The notes beneath the pieces are model-generated. The model was not told the origin of the DNA. It was given only the letters and a program-made list of their open reading frames with translations, and searched no databases. Below, one piece after another: positions 22,505 to 34,379 of a stretch of 64,000 bases of DNA (position 1 is its first letter; every line of letters starts with the position of its first letter). A program made the position numbers and the translations under genes. Origin of the DNA: Gnetum montanum (Eukaryota; Streptophyta; Gnetopsida; Gnetales; Gnetaceae); NCBI GenBank assembly GCA_015680685.1, contig MNCI01016277.1, forward strand, positions 70,577 to 134,576, in the 5' to 3' direction.

Positions 22505-23160
22505 GTGCTCAGAGCCATTACAGAAAACATTTATGAGTCAATTAGAATAGACCGTTGGAAAGCCATAATAGCTGAGTTTGACCTACACTACATAGCACAA
22601 TCATCAGTTAAGGGTCAAACCATAGTGAATCAAATGATTGCATCACCAACGCATGATCAAGCAACGATAAAGCCAGAGTTCCCTGATGAAAATGTGAGTG
22701 CAATAGCCATAGTCCCTGATGACTACGATGCCATTTTGAACTTTGATGGAGCATCCACCACTCGAGGGGGAAGTGCTGCCGTTGTCATCACCTATCCCTC
22801 CAAGGAAATCCGATCCTTTGCTTATCGTTTCGACTTTCACTGTACCAACAACATAGCACAATACGAAGGTCTCCTTAGAGGTCTCATGGCAGCACTAGCT
22901 TCAGACATCACACAACTAGTGATCAGGGGAGACTCACAACTAGTTTTGAACCAAGTCATGGATATTTATTCATGCAAAGCACAACATTTACAACCATACT
23001 ATGACTTAGCCAAACACTTAATGAGGCAATTCGAAAACATGGACGTGCAACATGTCTCCAGAAATGACAATACCATTGCAGACGCACTGGCCACGTTAGT
23101 GCTAAACATATCACCTGACATGTTCCATATGTTGCCAAGCTCCATAATCAGTTGTGCTAA
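22505..23160 (+). pseudogene. Second, archaeal-type RNase H (Tat element)
   Basis: Residues are counted from ATG 22505. AILNFDGASTTRGGSAAVVI carries the first catalytic aspartate (D81), NNIAQYEGLLRGL the glutamate (E121), VIRGDSQLVLNQV the second aspartate (D143) and NTIADALATL the last (D193). All four catalytic residues are present, unlike the first RNase H. This extra domain marks the Tat/Ogre lineage. Confidence 0.9.
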
Positions 23161-24463
23161 ACTTGTAACCGATACTCTCGATATATTACCAATTGCATCT
23201 ATTAGTACAACACACACGATAGAATGGTATGATGACATAAAAGAGTACCTTCTACACGGTGAAACACCGCAACATTTAACGAATGCACAAAAAGACGTGG
23301 TACGAAAATGTTCTCGACAATATACACTGGTAGGGGACACATTGTGCCGTCGATCCTACAAAGGCATACTCCTAACATGCGTTAGTAGTGCTGATGTCCA
23401 AACCATCGTCGACCAAGTACATGATGGACTATGCGGAGGACACATAGCACCTAAAGCAATGGCAACAAAAATAAGATGCTTAGGCTATTATTGGCCACAT
23501 ATGGAGTATGACTGTCTCTCCAAGGTTAAAACATGTAGTACCTATCAAAGACATAGTAATATGATCCATGTCCCACCAAATGAGTTGCATACAGCACAAA
23601 TCACATGGCCCTTTCGAAAGTGGGGCTTGGACCTTATCAGACCAATAACACCCTCTTCTTCTGTAGGGCATAGCTTCATCATAACCACGACGGAGTATTT
23701 CACAAAGTGGGTAGAAGCTGTGCCCCTTCGAAAAACCACATATAAACATGTATGCAATTTCATTCTTGAAAACATTGTGACTCGTTTTGGCACCCCCATG
23801 ACGATCATCACCGATAACGGGCCACAATTCAGCAGCGCTGAAACCAAAACTTTCTGTGAAAGCCTGGGGATCAAGAACTCATTTTCATCCCCTTACTACC
23901 CTCAGAGCAATGGGCAAGCTGAAGCCACAAATAAAACCATCGTTACACTACTTAAAAATATGCTCACCCAAAGCAAGAAAAGATGGCACGAGCAGCTAGT
24001 ATACACACTATGGGCTTATCGTACTACACATCGGACTTCAATAGGTAAAATGCCATATAGTCTTGTTTATGATTCAAAAGCTATTTTACCCTTGGAATTA
24101 TAGGTACTGTCTTTAAGGATAACACTTTCCAGACTCCTCGACGAAAGGCAAAACAATGACCTATGCATCATTGACTTGGACTCGGTGGAGGAGGAATGCA
24201 TACATGCACTCGATCAGATTAAATGGTATCAAAAATGACAATGACAACACCATCGACACGACGTTCACAAGCACCCTATCAAAGGAGATGACCATGTACT
24301 TAAGGCCGTTCGGGAACACCCGGATAAATTCTCATCCAACTAGGAAGGGCCCTACTTGGTCACCAAAGCATACGACAACGGAGCATTCAAGTTGGCTGAT
24401 ATGGAAGGGAATGAGCTTGCAAATCTGACCAATCACTTATTCTTGAAACCATTCCACATTTGA
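23161..24463 (+). pseudogene. Integrase (Tat element)
   Basis: In the same frame, the N-terminal HHCC finger has H306 and H313, but the second cysteine is lost (KTCSTYQRH: C344, then Y347 in place of C). The core has D376 (WGLDLI), D437 (ITDNGPQ) and E473 (NGQAEATNK), a D-D-35-E arrangement. TAG 24101-24103 interrupts LPLEL/VLSLR, where the minus-strand Tat copy has Q. The C-terminal module continues with more stops to GPYLVTKAYDNGAFKLADME and ends at TGA 24461-24463. Integrase inserts the cDNA into the genome. Confidence 0.93.
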
Positions 24464-24476
24464 GTATAGGCTCAGG

Positions 24477-24865
24477 TACATGCTTGTCCTGACATCACGA
24501 TGGTAAACTGATATCACAGCTCATCCTGGAATCACGACGGTAAATTGATACCACAGCTCATCTTCCAATCACGACGATAAACTGATACCACAGCTCGTCC
24601 TGGCATCATGACAGTAAAATGATACCATAGAATGTCTGCAAAGATAATAAAATAGCACCCATCTAGTATGATAGTAAACTGCCACAGTCACATTCACTAG
24701 AGTCCGCTAAGACTATAAACAGGTTTGCCTCTTCACTATCCACCAAGACTAGAAACTGGCAATGCACCATCCACCACGACGCTAAATGGGAAATGTCCAA
24801 TGGGTCATGACATAAAAATAACCCATGATAGTCAGCTACAACTATAAACTGGTAATTTTCTCTTT
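24477..24865 (+). repeat. Tandem array C (~37-bp unit) after integrase
   Basis: About ten degenerate units share ATCACGACGGTAAACTGATA followed by CCACAGCTCATCCTGG. Later units drift to AAGACTATAAACAGG and CACGACGCTAAATGG. The core (CGACGGTAAACTG) matches arrays A, B and D. Confidence 0.85.
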
Positions 24866-25823
24866 GTTACCTCAATCTGTGGCTGCATCCCAACTTCATC
24901 AGAGCTGCTGCATCGCTCGCCATCAGCCGATCCTACCAAAATTGTTGTCATTCATATACAGTGCCTGAAATCTCATCCAGTGCCTTTGTTTCATCAGTAG
25001 CTGTTTAAGTCTAAACTTGCTTGCTCACTCTTGATTTTCGTATCTTCTTGGAGTTGTGCTTGCAGGATGACACTCAGAGGTGTTCGTACAAGAATGCACT
25101 TCGTCATAAGCAGCAAAGCGAGACATTGTTCACAACACACGTGGCAAGACTTAATCAAGCCATTCACTAGTACACCTCTCGTTACATGTCCCACCTATCT
25201 CGCAACATCTCCTACTTGGTTACATCCTGGGCACACCCAGTACAGCCCAAAACATTGAACATTCTGTTGCATACTACGCCACCTTTAGGCAATTGCAACC
25301 CACGACATGGAATTTGAGCATGAGCATAAGAACACCAAAAAAATGCTCAATTGCCTCGAAAGAAAATGCTCATTTCTAAAATAATCAAGAAACATCTCAT
25401 TGCATGGCTTTGGCTCTCCGCCAATAGGTTTCCCCTAAACACTAAACAAGGGCCCTGTTCCTCCAAAGAACGCAACACATCATCACGTAGCTTTGGTTAT
25501 GCCAACAAGATCTCTTGAACACCAAGCAAGAGTCTTGTATCGCCAAAGGACGTACACATCATGCTTTGATCCCAAGAAGATAAGCATAACCCGCACACAT
25601 ACCCAGACACCCTCTCCACCATGCACGAGGCCTTCATTGGTTACCAATCTCTACAGTTTCCATTTCCCTACCAAATACAAATTTCACTTCCCTAATCCTA
25701 TGTACTACTGAACATGGTACGATGACATCTAGCTAGGTGGCAAAGAACAATGTCTCTATCAAGTTGCTTGTGGTGTTTTACACTTCTTTGTTGACACTTC
25801 TCAGGTCGATTCCTCCAAGAGTC
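24866..25823 (+). other. 3' non-coding region of the Tat element
   Basis: No coherent frame is seen. There is a degenerate duplication of about 75 bp (25415-25490 and 25498-25575, sharing CAAGAGTCTTGTATCGCCAAAGGACG-like words). A splice-acceptor-like GTTGTGCTTGCAG occurs at 25053-25065. Both remain unexplained. Confidence 0.4.
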
Positions 25824-25839
25824 AACAAAGAGGGGCCAA
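25824..25839 (+). other. Polypurine tract of the Tat element
   Basis: AACAAAGAGGGGCCAA abuts the 3' LTR start TGAAAC. The minus-strand Tat element has AACAAAGAGGAACTAG at the same place (60745-60730). Confidence 0.85.
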
Positions 25840-27421
25840 TGAAACACCACAAAATTTGGAGCTTAGTACTTCTCCAATAAGAATCGAGCTAAGTCATGAT
25901 GCTCCCCAGCATGACTGAAGTTTGAGGGCTCCACAGCTAGCTTCAAACAAAATCAAACTCAACAAAGGAGCAGTTCCTTGGGACCCGCAGACAACCACGA
26001 TGACATCGGCTATCAAACATGGCAACTTTGGAGCTTAAGAAACTTAGTCCTCACTAAGTATGCATTCTTAGCATATATGCCCAACGTATATGCCCAAGTA
26101 TACCTTTACAGCGTATACGCCTAGCGTATACGCCTAGCGTATACGCCTAGCGTATACGCCCAACGTATATGCCCAGCAAACATTCACAGTGTATACACCC
26201 AGCATACATGCTCAACATACATGCCTCACATGTACGCTCAGCATGTATGACTGATGTATACGCCTGACATGCAATCACCAAAGACGGCATGGAAATAGCA
26301 CTTCAGAGCAATATTTGGTACAAGGCATCAACTCACATGAACAGAGCAATCATCAGGTGTTGACATCATGTATTCTAGAGTTCATATGTTGAACATGTAC
26401 ATCTTGCATGCCCAACGTATACGCCTAGCAAATGTAGCGTGTACGCCCAACGTATACGCTCAGCAGATACGACATGTACGCCTAGCGTATATGCCCAGCA
26501 TTTACGCATACCAATCAAAACTCTCCAGAACTATGTTAGATCAAGGTCAACCAAACTGAAAATCTACAAGAAGCATCCTCATGGCATCCGAATTCAAATT
26601 TGAGAGCCAAAGGACTTCTTTTGCTTTGATCAAGTCTGTACGCCGAGGTCATACATCCAGCGTGTACACGTTGACGTCCAACATGTATACACTGGCGTAC
26701 AACCATATACGCTGGCGTGCAGCATGCTGTATACTTGTAAAATTTCATTATTTCACACCCGGTCAACACGCCACATGTTACCCAACCCAGGAACCCAGCA
26801 CTCCACAGCCAATCATCCCCTCAGTCCCACGTCTACACTTGTTTAAAAACCCTAATTTTTTACTAGACAGGGATGGGCAATTTCTGAGAAAAAAAAACCA
26901 GAGAAAAACAAAGAACCAGAGACCGTAAGAAACCATAGTAGAAACCCTATACGCTAGATCTCGACCCTGCACGCTGAGCATACAGCTTTTACGCTGTGCC
27001 TGCAGTTGAACCCAGCACATAGTCATCCTTGTAACCACCGGGGCTACTCGTCTGCCTTGTGTCAAAGTCACAACTACGTTAGACCAGTGCATTGTAACTC
27101 TCATTTCGCAATAATATTGCTACATTTCTTTGCTAAAATATATTACAGTTTTTCATTCATTGTTGCATGTTTACTATTTACGCTCTTGTATGTTTACGCT
27201 CCATTTTACATTCGTTATTCCGTTTACTTATAACCCAGCGTACAGTATATCGGTGTACGTTCGGGGAAATCCTTGTCTGATCCACGTGCGGACCACTCAA
27301 GGTACTCTACCTTCGTTAATTCCAACTCGCCCTCAAGCGAAGGTAGGGTCTTCTGTGCATGTCCAGAGAGCTCAGGTTTCTATTTCATTCCATACGGAGA
27401 CCGATGATTTCATACGGTACA
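25840..27421 (+). repeat. 3' LTR of the Tat element
   Basis: The LTR is 1,582 bp, TGAAACACC...GGTACA. It is longer than the 5' copy mainly because of an exact four-copy expansion of a 13-bp unit (GCGTATACGCCTA) at 26111-26162. The TATA position at 26841 reads GTTTAAAAACC. Confidence 0.9.
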
Positions 27422-27426
27422 ATACT
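27422..27426. repeat. Target-site duplication, right copy
   Basis: ATACT lies directly after the GGTACA end of the 3' LTR and is identical to 8732-8736. Confidence 0.85.
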
Positions 27427-28215
27427 CATTTTTCCTTACTAGTAAACATGAAAAGTAAGGTACTTTGGAGATGTAAAGAGATAAGCTAAAGTAAACATGA
27501 AAATTAACTAAGTAAAAAATTAGCTAAGTAAAATAAAAGAACTATGTTGATACTACAATGGTGGAAAAAAATCTTAATCTTTATTTCCAGACATGAATTA
27601 TGCTCAAGTATAATCCACTCAAATAAATATTCCATACAACTATTCAACACCACACTACAGGCATTCACTCTATTGCTAATTATGAAAACAAATTACAAGA
27701 GTTTCACTAAGTAGTGAAATAAAGTTTTTCTGTTAATGCAACCAAGTGTTGGTATTTATAAGGATACATAGCTTCTAATACATCGTATAAATGATGATGT
27801 TAGTAGGGTTACAATATCATAGATATAATATCTTTGTTGACAAAAAATGGTTTTATCAATAGATGAAATCTTGATTTTACTACCATCCATGTAGATGTGT
27901 CCAAGTATAGATGCACTCAAATAAAATGTCATGCAATCTCTTAAATCCACACTATGGGTACTCAAAGAAAAAATATTTTAACTCTTGTGATAAGAAATTA
28001 TAGGAATTTGGCTAGGATATGACTAAAAGGTGTCATAAATGTGAGGGGTATGCACAATTATATAGACAATAACTCCATCAGCATTGATGTACTTGCATCA
28101 GCATTGATGTACCTATGTCAATGCATCATAACATGCTTGAAAGTGCATGCATTGGTGTAGCATGTGTTATTAATGTTTCATCATACCTATGCAACTGATT
28201 GAAATCTCATCCTCA
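27427..28215 (-). repeat. Athila-like 5' LTR, right fragment (minus strand), with duplicated promoter region
   Basis: This continues the LTR at 8288-8736. The minus strand has a TATA-like CTTATAAATACC at 27751-27762 and another, CTATATAATTG, near 28050-28060. Two diverged copies of the region downstream of TATA are visible: ~27590-27760 and ~27880-28055 both contain CACTCAAATAAA...CACACTA...ACTC. Short U3 repeats (GCATCAGCATTGATGTAC) lie at 28078-28130. The tract-like block at 28178-28220 ends the recognisable LTR. Confidence 0.65.
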
Positions 28216-28439
28216 AGTGAACAAAATTCAAATCTTATTTCATACAAACTTTGAGGAAGTATGAGCTTTATTGACAAGAAAACTAACTAACTAACTCTAA
28301 TTGATTGCTAGATTATACATATTTAAAAAAATAAGTGCAATTATAGCACAAAATTTGGATAGTTAAAAAAAATTTAGCAAGCACCTATTAAATGAAAGAA
28401 AACATAATATATTATCATAGGGTGCCTAGAGGTGAAGGC

Positions 28440-31150
28440 TCTTATGGCTTAGATGATCCTTCATCACATCTTGATGCTACTAGAGGCTAAGGCTACCTTG
28501 CTACTATTGGAGGTTTGAAAGCATCTAGGAATGCTTTCATCTTTTCCTCCTTGTTTTGTAGATTGTAAATGGTTGAGGTAGCTTTGCCTATATGGGCCAA
28601 TGTAGGGATATTCCATGGACATGACATTGAAAGAAACATTTTCTTCATGTAGATAAACTAGATTGTGAATGTCTTTTGTTCAATATTAAACATCTTTATG
28701 AGCTTCTATGGCTTCTGGTAGTCATTCATTCTTCTCACTAGGTCCTTAGCAACAATTTTTTGATTATTATACCTAATTTTGAGAACTTTAAGCTCTATGT
28801 TGGCTATCTTTAAATTTTATTTTATTTTTTTGTGAAACTTAAAATCTACCTCATAGAGGAGGTAGGAGTTGGCAACCTACTTCTTTAGTTCACATGTTCG
28901 TCTCCCTACTATCAACATTTCCAAGTTTGCATATTAGAGGTTAGCAAGCATCATGTAATCTATCATCTTCTTGATTTGCAACTTTTTTAGATAAATATTT
29001 GCCTTGTTATATTTTTTAAGTATAACAAAGATGGATTGCCATACATTGCCTCTTTACCGGAGTTACTGGAGGCCCTTATTCATCTTCACCTTGGCTAATT
29101 CTATTTCCTTCTTGTTGACTTCCTTGAGTAGTCCAACCTAGTTTATGTAATTATTTTTCACCCATTCAAATTCTAGGGCCTCATTATTATTCAAAGATAC
29201 CTCAATTATAATCCTTTGGCGAAGAGCATGAACCTCCTTCATTGAGAGATTGATATTGTCAGCTGTCAACCTTCTTAAGTCTAGGTTTATGTTGGCAAGA
29301 TGCTCTTGTTACTGGTGGATATTTCTACTTAGGATTTCATAAGTGATGATTGTCCTTGGTGATTACTAAGTTCTCCTTATGAACTTGTGATATATCCTTG
29401 TCAATGTTATTATTCATAACCTCTGATATAGATTTGTTGATGATTGTCATTTCGTTTGCATTCTTATCTACTTGATATTTTTGCTAAATCTATTACAAAA
29501 ATTCATCTCATATAAGCTCTAGTTGGAGAATGGCAGGGTTAGAAAGATAGGCCCTTAACTCCATAACCTTGGTTGCTAACCGATGATTGGTCATGATGGC
29601 CTTCTTAAGTTGTGTATTTATCACTAGCAACTTGCCCCTTATCCTAAGTAGTTATGACTTGTTTGTAGTAATCTCAACTAGAAGATGAAATATCTCTAAA
29701 ATTAGTTGCTTAGGTCTTAATAGTCCTTCCAACACCTCCTTCCATTGGGCTACACTCATTTTAACACTTCTTGCTTCTAGTGATGCATGAATATCTATCA
29801 TGTTAGCTATGTCTAGTACAAATGCCAGAGGAGCATTAAGGGCTTTTGCTACTTGACCAAACACCACCTTTACTATTATCTCTTAGCCCTTGTGCTGCAT
29901 CACTAAGATTGTTATACCTTCTCCTTTCTTGAACATGACTGAGAAGATTGTAGCATTTTCTTGCAACCTCATTTAGATGGTTCATGGCTAGATGGTAGAC
30001 ATGACTCCCCACCATCTGCAAGTTCTTGTTGTTATTGTAGCTATTTCTCTTGAAGTCTCCTAAGTTGTTCTACATTTTTCAACATCTTTGGTGTGGTTTT
30101 GGGGACTAAAGGTGGTGATGGTGGTGGTTTTTCCTCTTCTTGTAGTTTTGTTGCTACCTTATCCTTTATGATCTCTTGCTATGATGCAACAGGAGCATAG
30201 TGGATCATATTATTCAAGTAGTGAGTTATCCCATCCTTTTGAATAATTTTTTGATCAAACATGGGAATGGAAGTGTATTCTTACCTTTCGTATTTTCCTC
30301 GAAGTGCTTCTTGATCTCCAAGAAGATGAGTTTGGGTAGGTTAGCATGGAATTTCTTACTTAGAGCTAAACATGTCATAATGGAGAACATTGTCATCTTA
30401 CTTGGCCTCACCATTGGGTTTAGGTGATAGGTTGTGATCTTGAAATAAGCTCACTCCACCTTCATTAGGGCATCATACTCCTTATGGTCCACTCTATAGC
30501 ATTGTTAAACCTAAATTTTTTTGCCTATAGGTTAAATTACATAGATATATTAACAAGTTTTTCTCAAAGAATGGGTAAACTGAGGGCTTTAGCTATGGCA
30601 TCAACTGAATAAGAGATGGTGATATCCTTAATTTTTACCAATGCATCTCCTTGTCAATTATTTCAAAGTAGGTACATCTCTCTCATGTACTATTCTCCAC
30701 TGTTAGAGAGAATTTACCACAAGGGAGACCCCTACAATTCTGTTATGACTTCTTCTAGTGCCAACTCCAAGAAGGGTTCAAAGTTTGACTCCTATAGAAT
30801 GGAACTTTGGATCTTTTTGGTCATGTTCTATTCCAGGTAAGCCTCTATGAGGATGACCTTTAGATTAGGCCTTACCCTAGGAACCTCATCTTACTTATAT
30901 TGGCCTATCTCTCTATTGGAAATATTCCTAATAGATTCCACTTTGAGTTCCTCCCAAAGAGCTCCAGTAGCATGGATCAACTTGGTTGCTTATTCTTGGG
31001 GTTGTATTACTATTTTTTTGGGCCCCTTCCTCCTCAGGGTCACTTTTCCCTAGGCTTCAATGGCTCTCTTATTTGTGGTCCTCATTTAGGTGCCATCTAT
31101 GATCATAAACATAACCCTAGGATTAACTCTTTAGTTCATAACCTTTAGTC
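28440..31150 (-). pseudogene. Coiled-coil accessory protein relic (retroelement-associated)
   Basis: The minus-strand relic has many stops. It begins with a FHANLPKLIFLEIKKHFEE block (~30310-30370; KGKNTLPFPCLIKKLF follows), similar to the so-called plant transposon protein region. It continues with a proline/histidine-rich linker and a long charged helix including WKEVLEGLLRPKQLILEIF (~29700-29760) and RGKLLVINTQLKKA. The plus-strand relic at 53140-56200 matches it block by block (LLFLEIQRWFEEKKEGKSTF; EYKDILDRLLQIG; KGKLFIVETRVEHA). Its role is unknown. Downstream it runs into LTR sequence in the same orientation, so it occupied the end of an internal region. Confidence 0.6.
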
Positions 31151-31319
31151 ATTTGAATACCTTTCTTCATTAGATCAAGTTATGTTAATTTATTAGGCAT
31201 TGGGAGGTTATTGTTTAAGTGCTTGTTTTTTATTGCAAGGTAGGTGTATTATTTTATTTCTTGCTAATGGAGTTTTTTTGTTGGTCTTAATAATTTATGG
31301 TAATTAATTTAATATTATT

Positions 31320-32560
31320 TTAACAGTTTGAACATGGGAATTAACAAAAATTTTGAAAAATTTTCTAAAAAAAATCTAAGGTTTGTGTTTCCCACAATAT
31401 AAATTGTACCTACAATAGCTCAAGGGTTCAAAATAGGTGAAATTTAATAGGTTGTTTAGGAGTGAAGATGCTCATAACATTCTTGGACCCTAAAAAATTG
31501 TAAAATTTCCTCTACAAATTTTGGAAAATGGTGCAAAATGAGCTAATTTTCATATGTATTTATAGGCATTTTATGTTGCATTGATGGGGCTATGTCAATG
31601 AGGATGTGTTGACTCATCCCACTACATCAATTGGGATGTGTCAACATAACTATTCATAGCTATCTTTCACATTTAGAGCTAAAGGAATTTTGGATGAGTT
31701 TGGAAGTGAAACAAGAGATAAATGGAAGTCAAAAAGATGTAGAAAGATGACATCAACATGAAAGAGGATAGGTTTAGCCTAGGAGAAGCAATGCAAGCTG
31801 ATTTGGATGAGATCGATGAGGGTGTTATGAGACCAAGAAGAGTAAAAGTGGATGTTATAATGCTATCGAGATGATTGATCAACCAAGTAACCTATGGTAG
31901 GGAATTTAACTTAAGTTAAACCAAAGAAATGTAAGTGGGTCCTTCCCAAAACAAGCATATGCTAATTATGCCCTTGCATGTCTTCATCACAAAGAGTTCA
32001 TGCACCTCAAGGATTAGGAATGATTGTGTTAAGTTAAATTTCATGCCCATGAAAGGAATTATCCTATGGTTATGCTATCTATAAAATAATATTAAACAAT
32101 TTTCTATGGTCTAAGGTAGTGAGGTTGTAGAACATGAGATGACTGAATCATAGAGAAGGGGAGAGAATGGGGGAGAGGTAATTGGTGTCTTGGTTACATG
32201 AGGTTCTTGGTAAAGATTGTAATTAGGATGATCTAATACCAATCCATTCCAAGTCTAAACCAAGTCCATTCCACATTCAATGACCTCGCATTGACATATC
32301 TGTACTCTGCATCAAAAAAACATTTAGGACAACCCAAAAGGATAACCATCACTCCAAGAAAAGAGAAGAAGGAAGTAGAGAGGGCCTTAGTTAGAGGGGT
32401 GCCTTTAGGCATGGGTAACATGTCTTTTCAACCCCATAATCAATGCTTGTAGTCCATTTATGAGGTTTTCTTTGAATTCTTGTGTTATTTTTTTTACAAG
32501 AATCACACCATGTAAAGACATGCTTCTTTTTATGGTTGAAAATAGGAGTCATGATATATC
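31320..32560 (-). repeat. Athila-like LTR fragment (minus strand)
   Basis: The minus strand shows a TATA box CCTATAAATACAT (31558-31566), upstream short repeats around GATGTGTTGAC (31590-31650), and then blocks homologous to other LTR copies. The TGGGTCCTTCCCAAAACAAGC block at 31936-31960 is like that at 41190-41220, and the 32230-32300 block is like the reverse of 1490-1600. It ends in the T-rich/GCATGGTGTG region near 32500-32560. Confidence 0.6.
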
Positions 32561-34379
32561 AGTACAGTATCATAGAACTTAAGAAAGATGTTGAGAGATA
32601 AAATTATATTAAATTTCCTTAAGGTTACACCCTTTTCTATTCCCACTTGATCCTTTCTTAGTTCATTGGTGTTGGTGACCATTTGGGACCGCTAATGTTT
32701 AGTCTTCAGGTCTTACCACTGGGGTCATGGGACATAAGATGTTCCTTGAATCTTGTGTTTATGTGCTTGTTGGTCTTTGGCAACACGAAGGCCCAAATAC
32801 CTCCAAATAAACTTAGTGGTTATAAAGTGACATAAGCATAAATGTGTATTTATTGTTATGATTGTTGAAATGATGAGGTTTGTGTATGAAATTGTAATTG
32901 GCTATCATAAAAGAAATTCAACTAACTTTGTCAAATATGTTGAGCCATTAAAAATTCATATTTTTTCAAGTCAGTTAGTCTATATAGTCCCTATAGTACA
33001 TTACTTGAAACAAATAAAATTTTAGGAAAAATGCTTGAGCATAATTTTGGCAAAATCTACTCCTAATTTTTCCCAAAGAGAAAGTTTCATAAGAAAACTA
33101 AAAATAAAGTAAGATTCAATGCATTTTAGAAAGAGAAAGGAAGGAGAGCAGATTTTTGTGTAATCTCAAACATTTAGATGAGATAAATTGAACATGATTA
33201 AACACTTCGCAATAAAGTTATTTCAGTTCAATCTAAGTATTACAAATTGTCCAAACCCTCCAAGATCAACAATCAATTTCATAAAAGACAATCTTATTAA
33301 ACTACCAAAATACTTCGTAAATGAAAAGTACAAGCTTTTATTTTGCTAGTCAATAATTGTCAAGAATTGCAAACAATAAGGCTAGTAGAAAATGTTTGAC
33401 ATTTTCAAGATTAAAATATCAAGGTAATAAAATTTTAAAAAAATGAAGCCATTTCAAGTCAGCCTAAAGTATCAAAGATTTCTCTAGACCCTCTATACTC
33501 AAATTTTATAGAGATATTACTATTAAATTCCTCAAGATGCTTATCAAAGACAACATAAGCTCTTATATGGCAACCAAATAGAAGTCTAGAAGTGTGCAAA
33601 AATAGAGCTATAAGAGTAATCTAGAAAATCCAAAAATTAAATGCCAAGCATGATACTATCTAAACCATTAGCTAAGAAACCAAGACAAAATGAGAAGAAA
33701 AGAACTCACAGGATTAAGGCAAAGTAGTTGAATTCATTCCTTTAGTAAGGCATGCTTTACAAAAGATCTCCAATAATTCTGTCTAGTACAAGCTATAGTT
33801 AACAAGTGTCCTATTGGATAATAATATATCTATGTATTTTTCCACACATTTTTCCCATCCCACATATAGTTGAAGTAGCAACCAAAAGTACTAGCTTGGA
33901 AAGTATGTTCAAAGCATTGATTATGCAATCATAGAAACATAAACTAGAAAAAATAGAGGGAAGAAATGTGTGTGTAGCATATGTCCATCTTTCTTGTGCT
34001 TAGAAACCTAGGGATTACTTTGCTTGCCACTATTTACTACCCTAGAGGAGCTCAAAAATTGATTTAGTGGCCTATGCATCCAATAACCATGGTCACTTGC
34101 ACTGGCATTGGTTTTGAAAATAATGCAATAGTCGAAACTACCCCCATGCATAATCCTCCAACAACCACCATGTCATCCCATGTAACAATGACCTTTCATG
34201 CTTTTTCACTCCTATTATATCTTTTAAATCCCCTTTGGCTTGTCAAGAAACATCTCCATTTAGCTGTTAATGGCTCTGGTTCTACTAAGTTATAGCCTTG
34301 GGATTTCTACCACATTTATAGGCATTTTTTGGGTTGTAGCATTTTCTATGTATTATCATCCACAATGGTAGGTGCAAGA
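32561..34379. other. Unassigned A-rich sequence
   Basis: About 1.8 kb with no recognisable coding relic or repeat. Bases 33000-33720 are A-rich, with many short AAAT words. The short frame at 34074-34295 has no domain. It may be old retroelement or host intergenic sequence. Confidence 0.35.

Larger units (their letters stand above)
8737..27421 (+). mobile_element. Near-complete Ogre/Tat-type Ty3/gypsy retrotransposon, 18.7 kb
   Basis: It is bounded by LTRs beginning TGAAACACCACAAAAT and ending GGTACA (GGTATA in the 5' copy) and flanked by the ATACT duplication. The internal order is primer site, repetitive leader, gag-protease, 30-bp array A, antisense multi-exon gene, array B, RT-RNaseH-archaeal RNaseH-integrase, array C, 3' non-coding region, polypurine tract, LTR. 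The dual RNase H and the gap between protease and RT are traits of the Ogre/Tat lineage. Across the first ~150 LTR bases I count about nine differences between copies, all transitions. The insertion is therefore much younger than its neighbours but no longer intact. Confidence 0.92.

Noticed and set aside
22643-23874. Minus-strand frames opposite RNase H and integrase
   Set aside because: They are shadows of pol. The plus strand has catalytic motifs in order and the minus strand has none.
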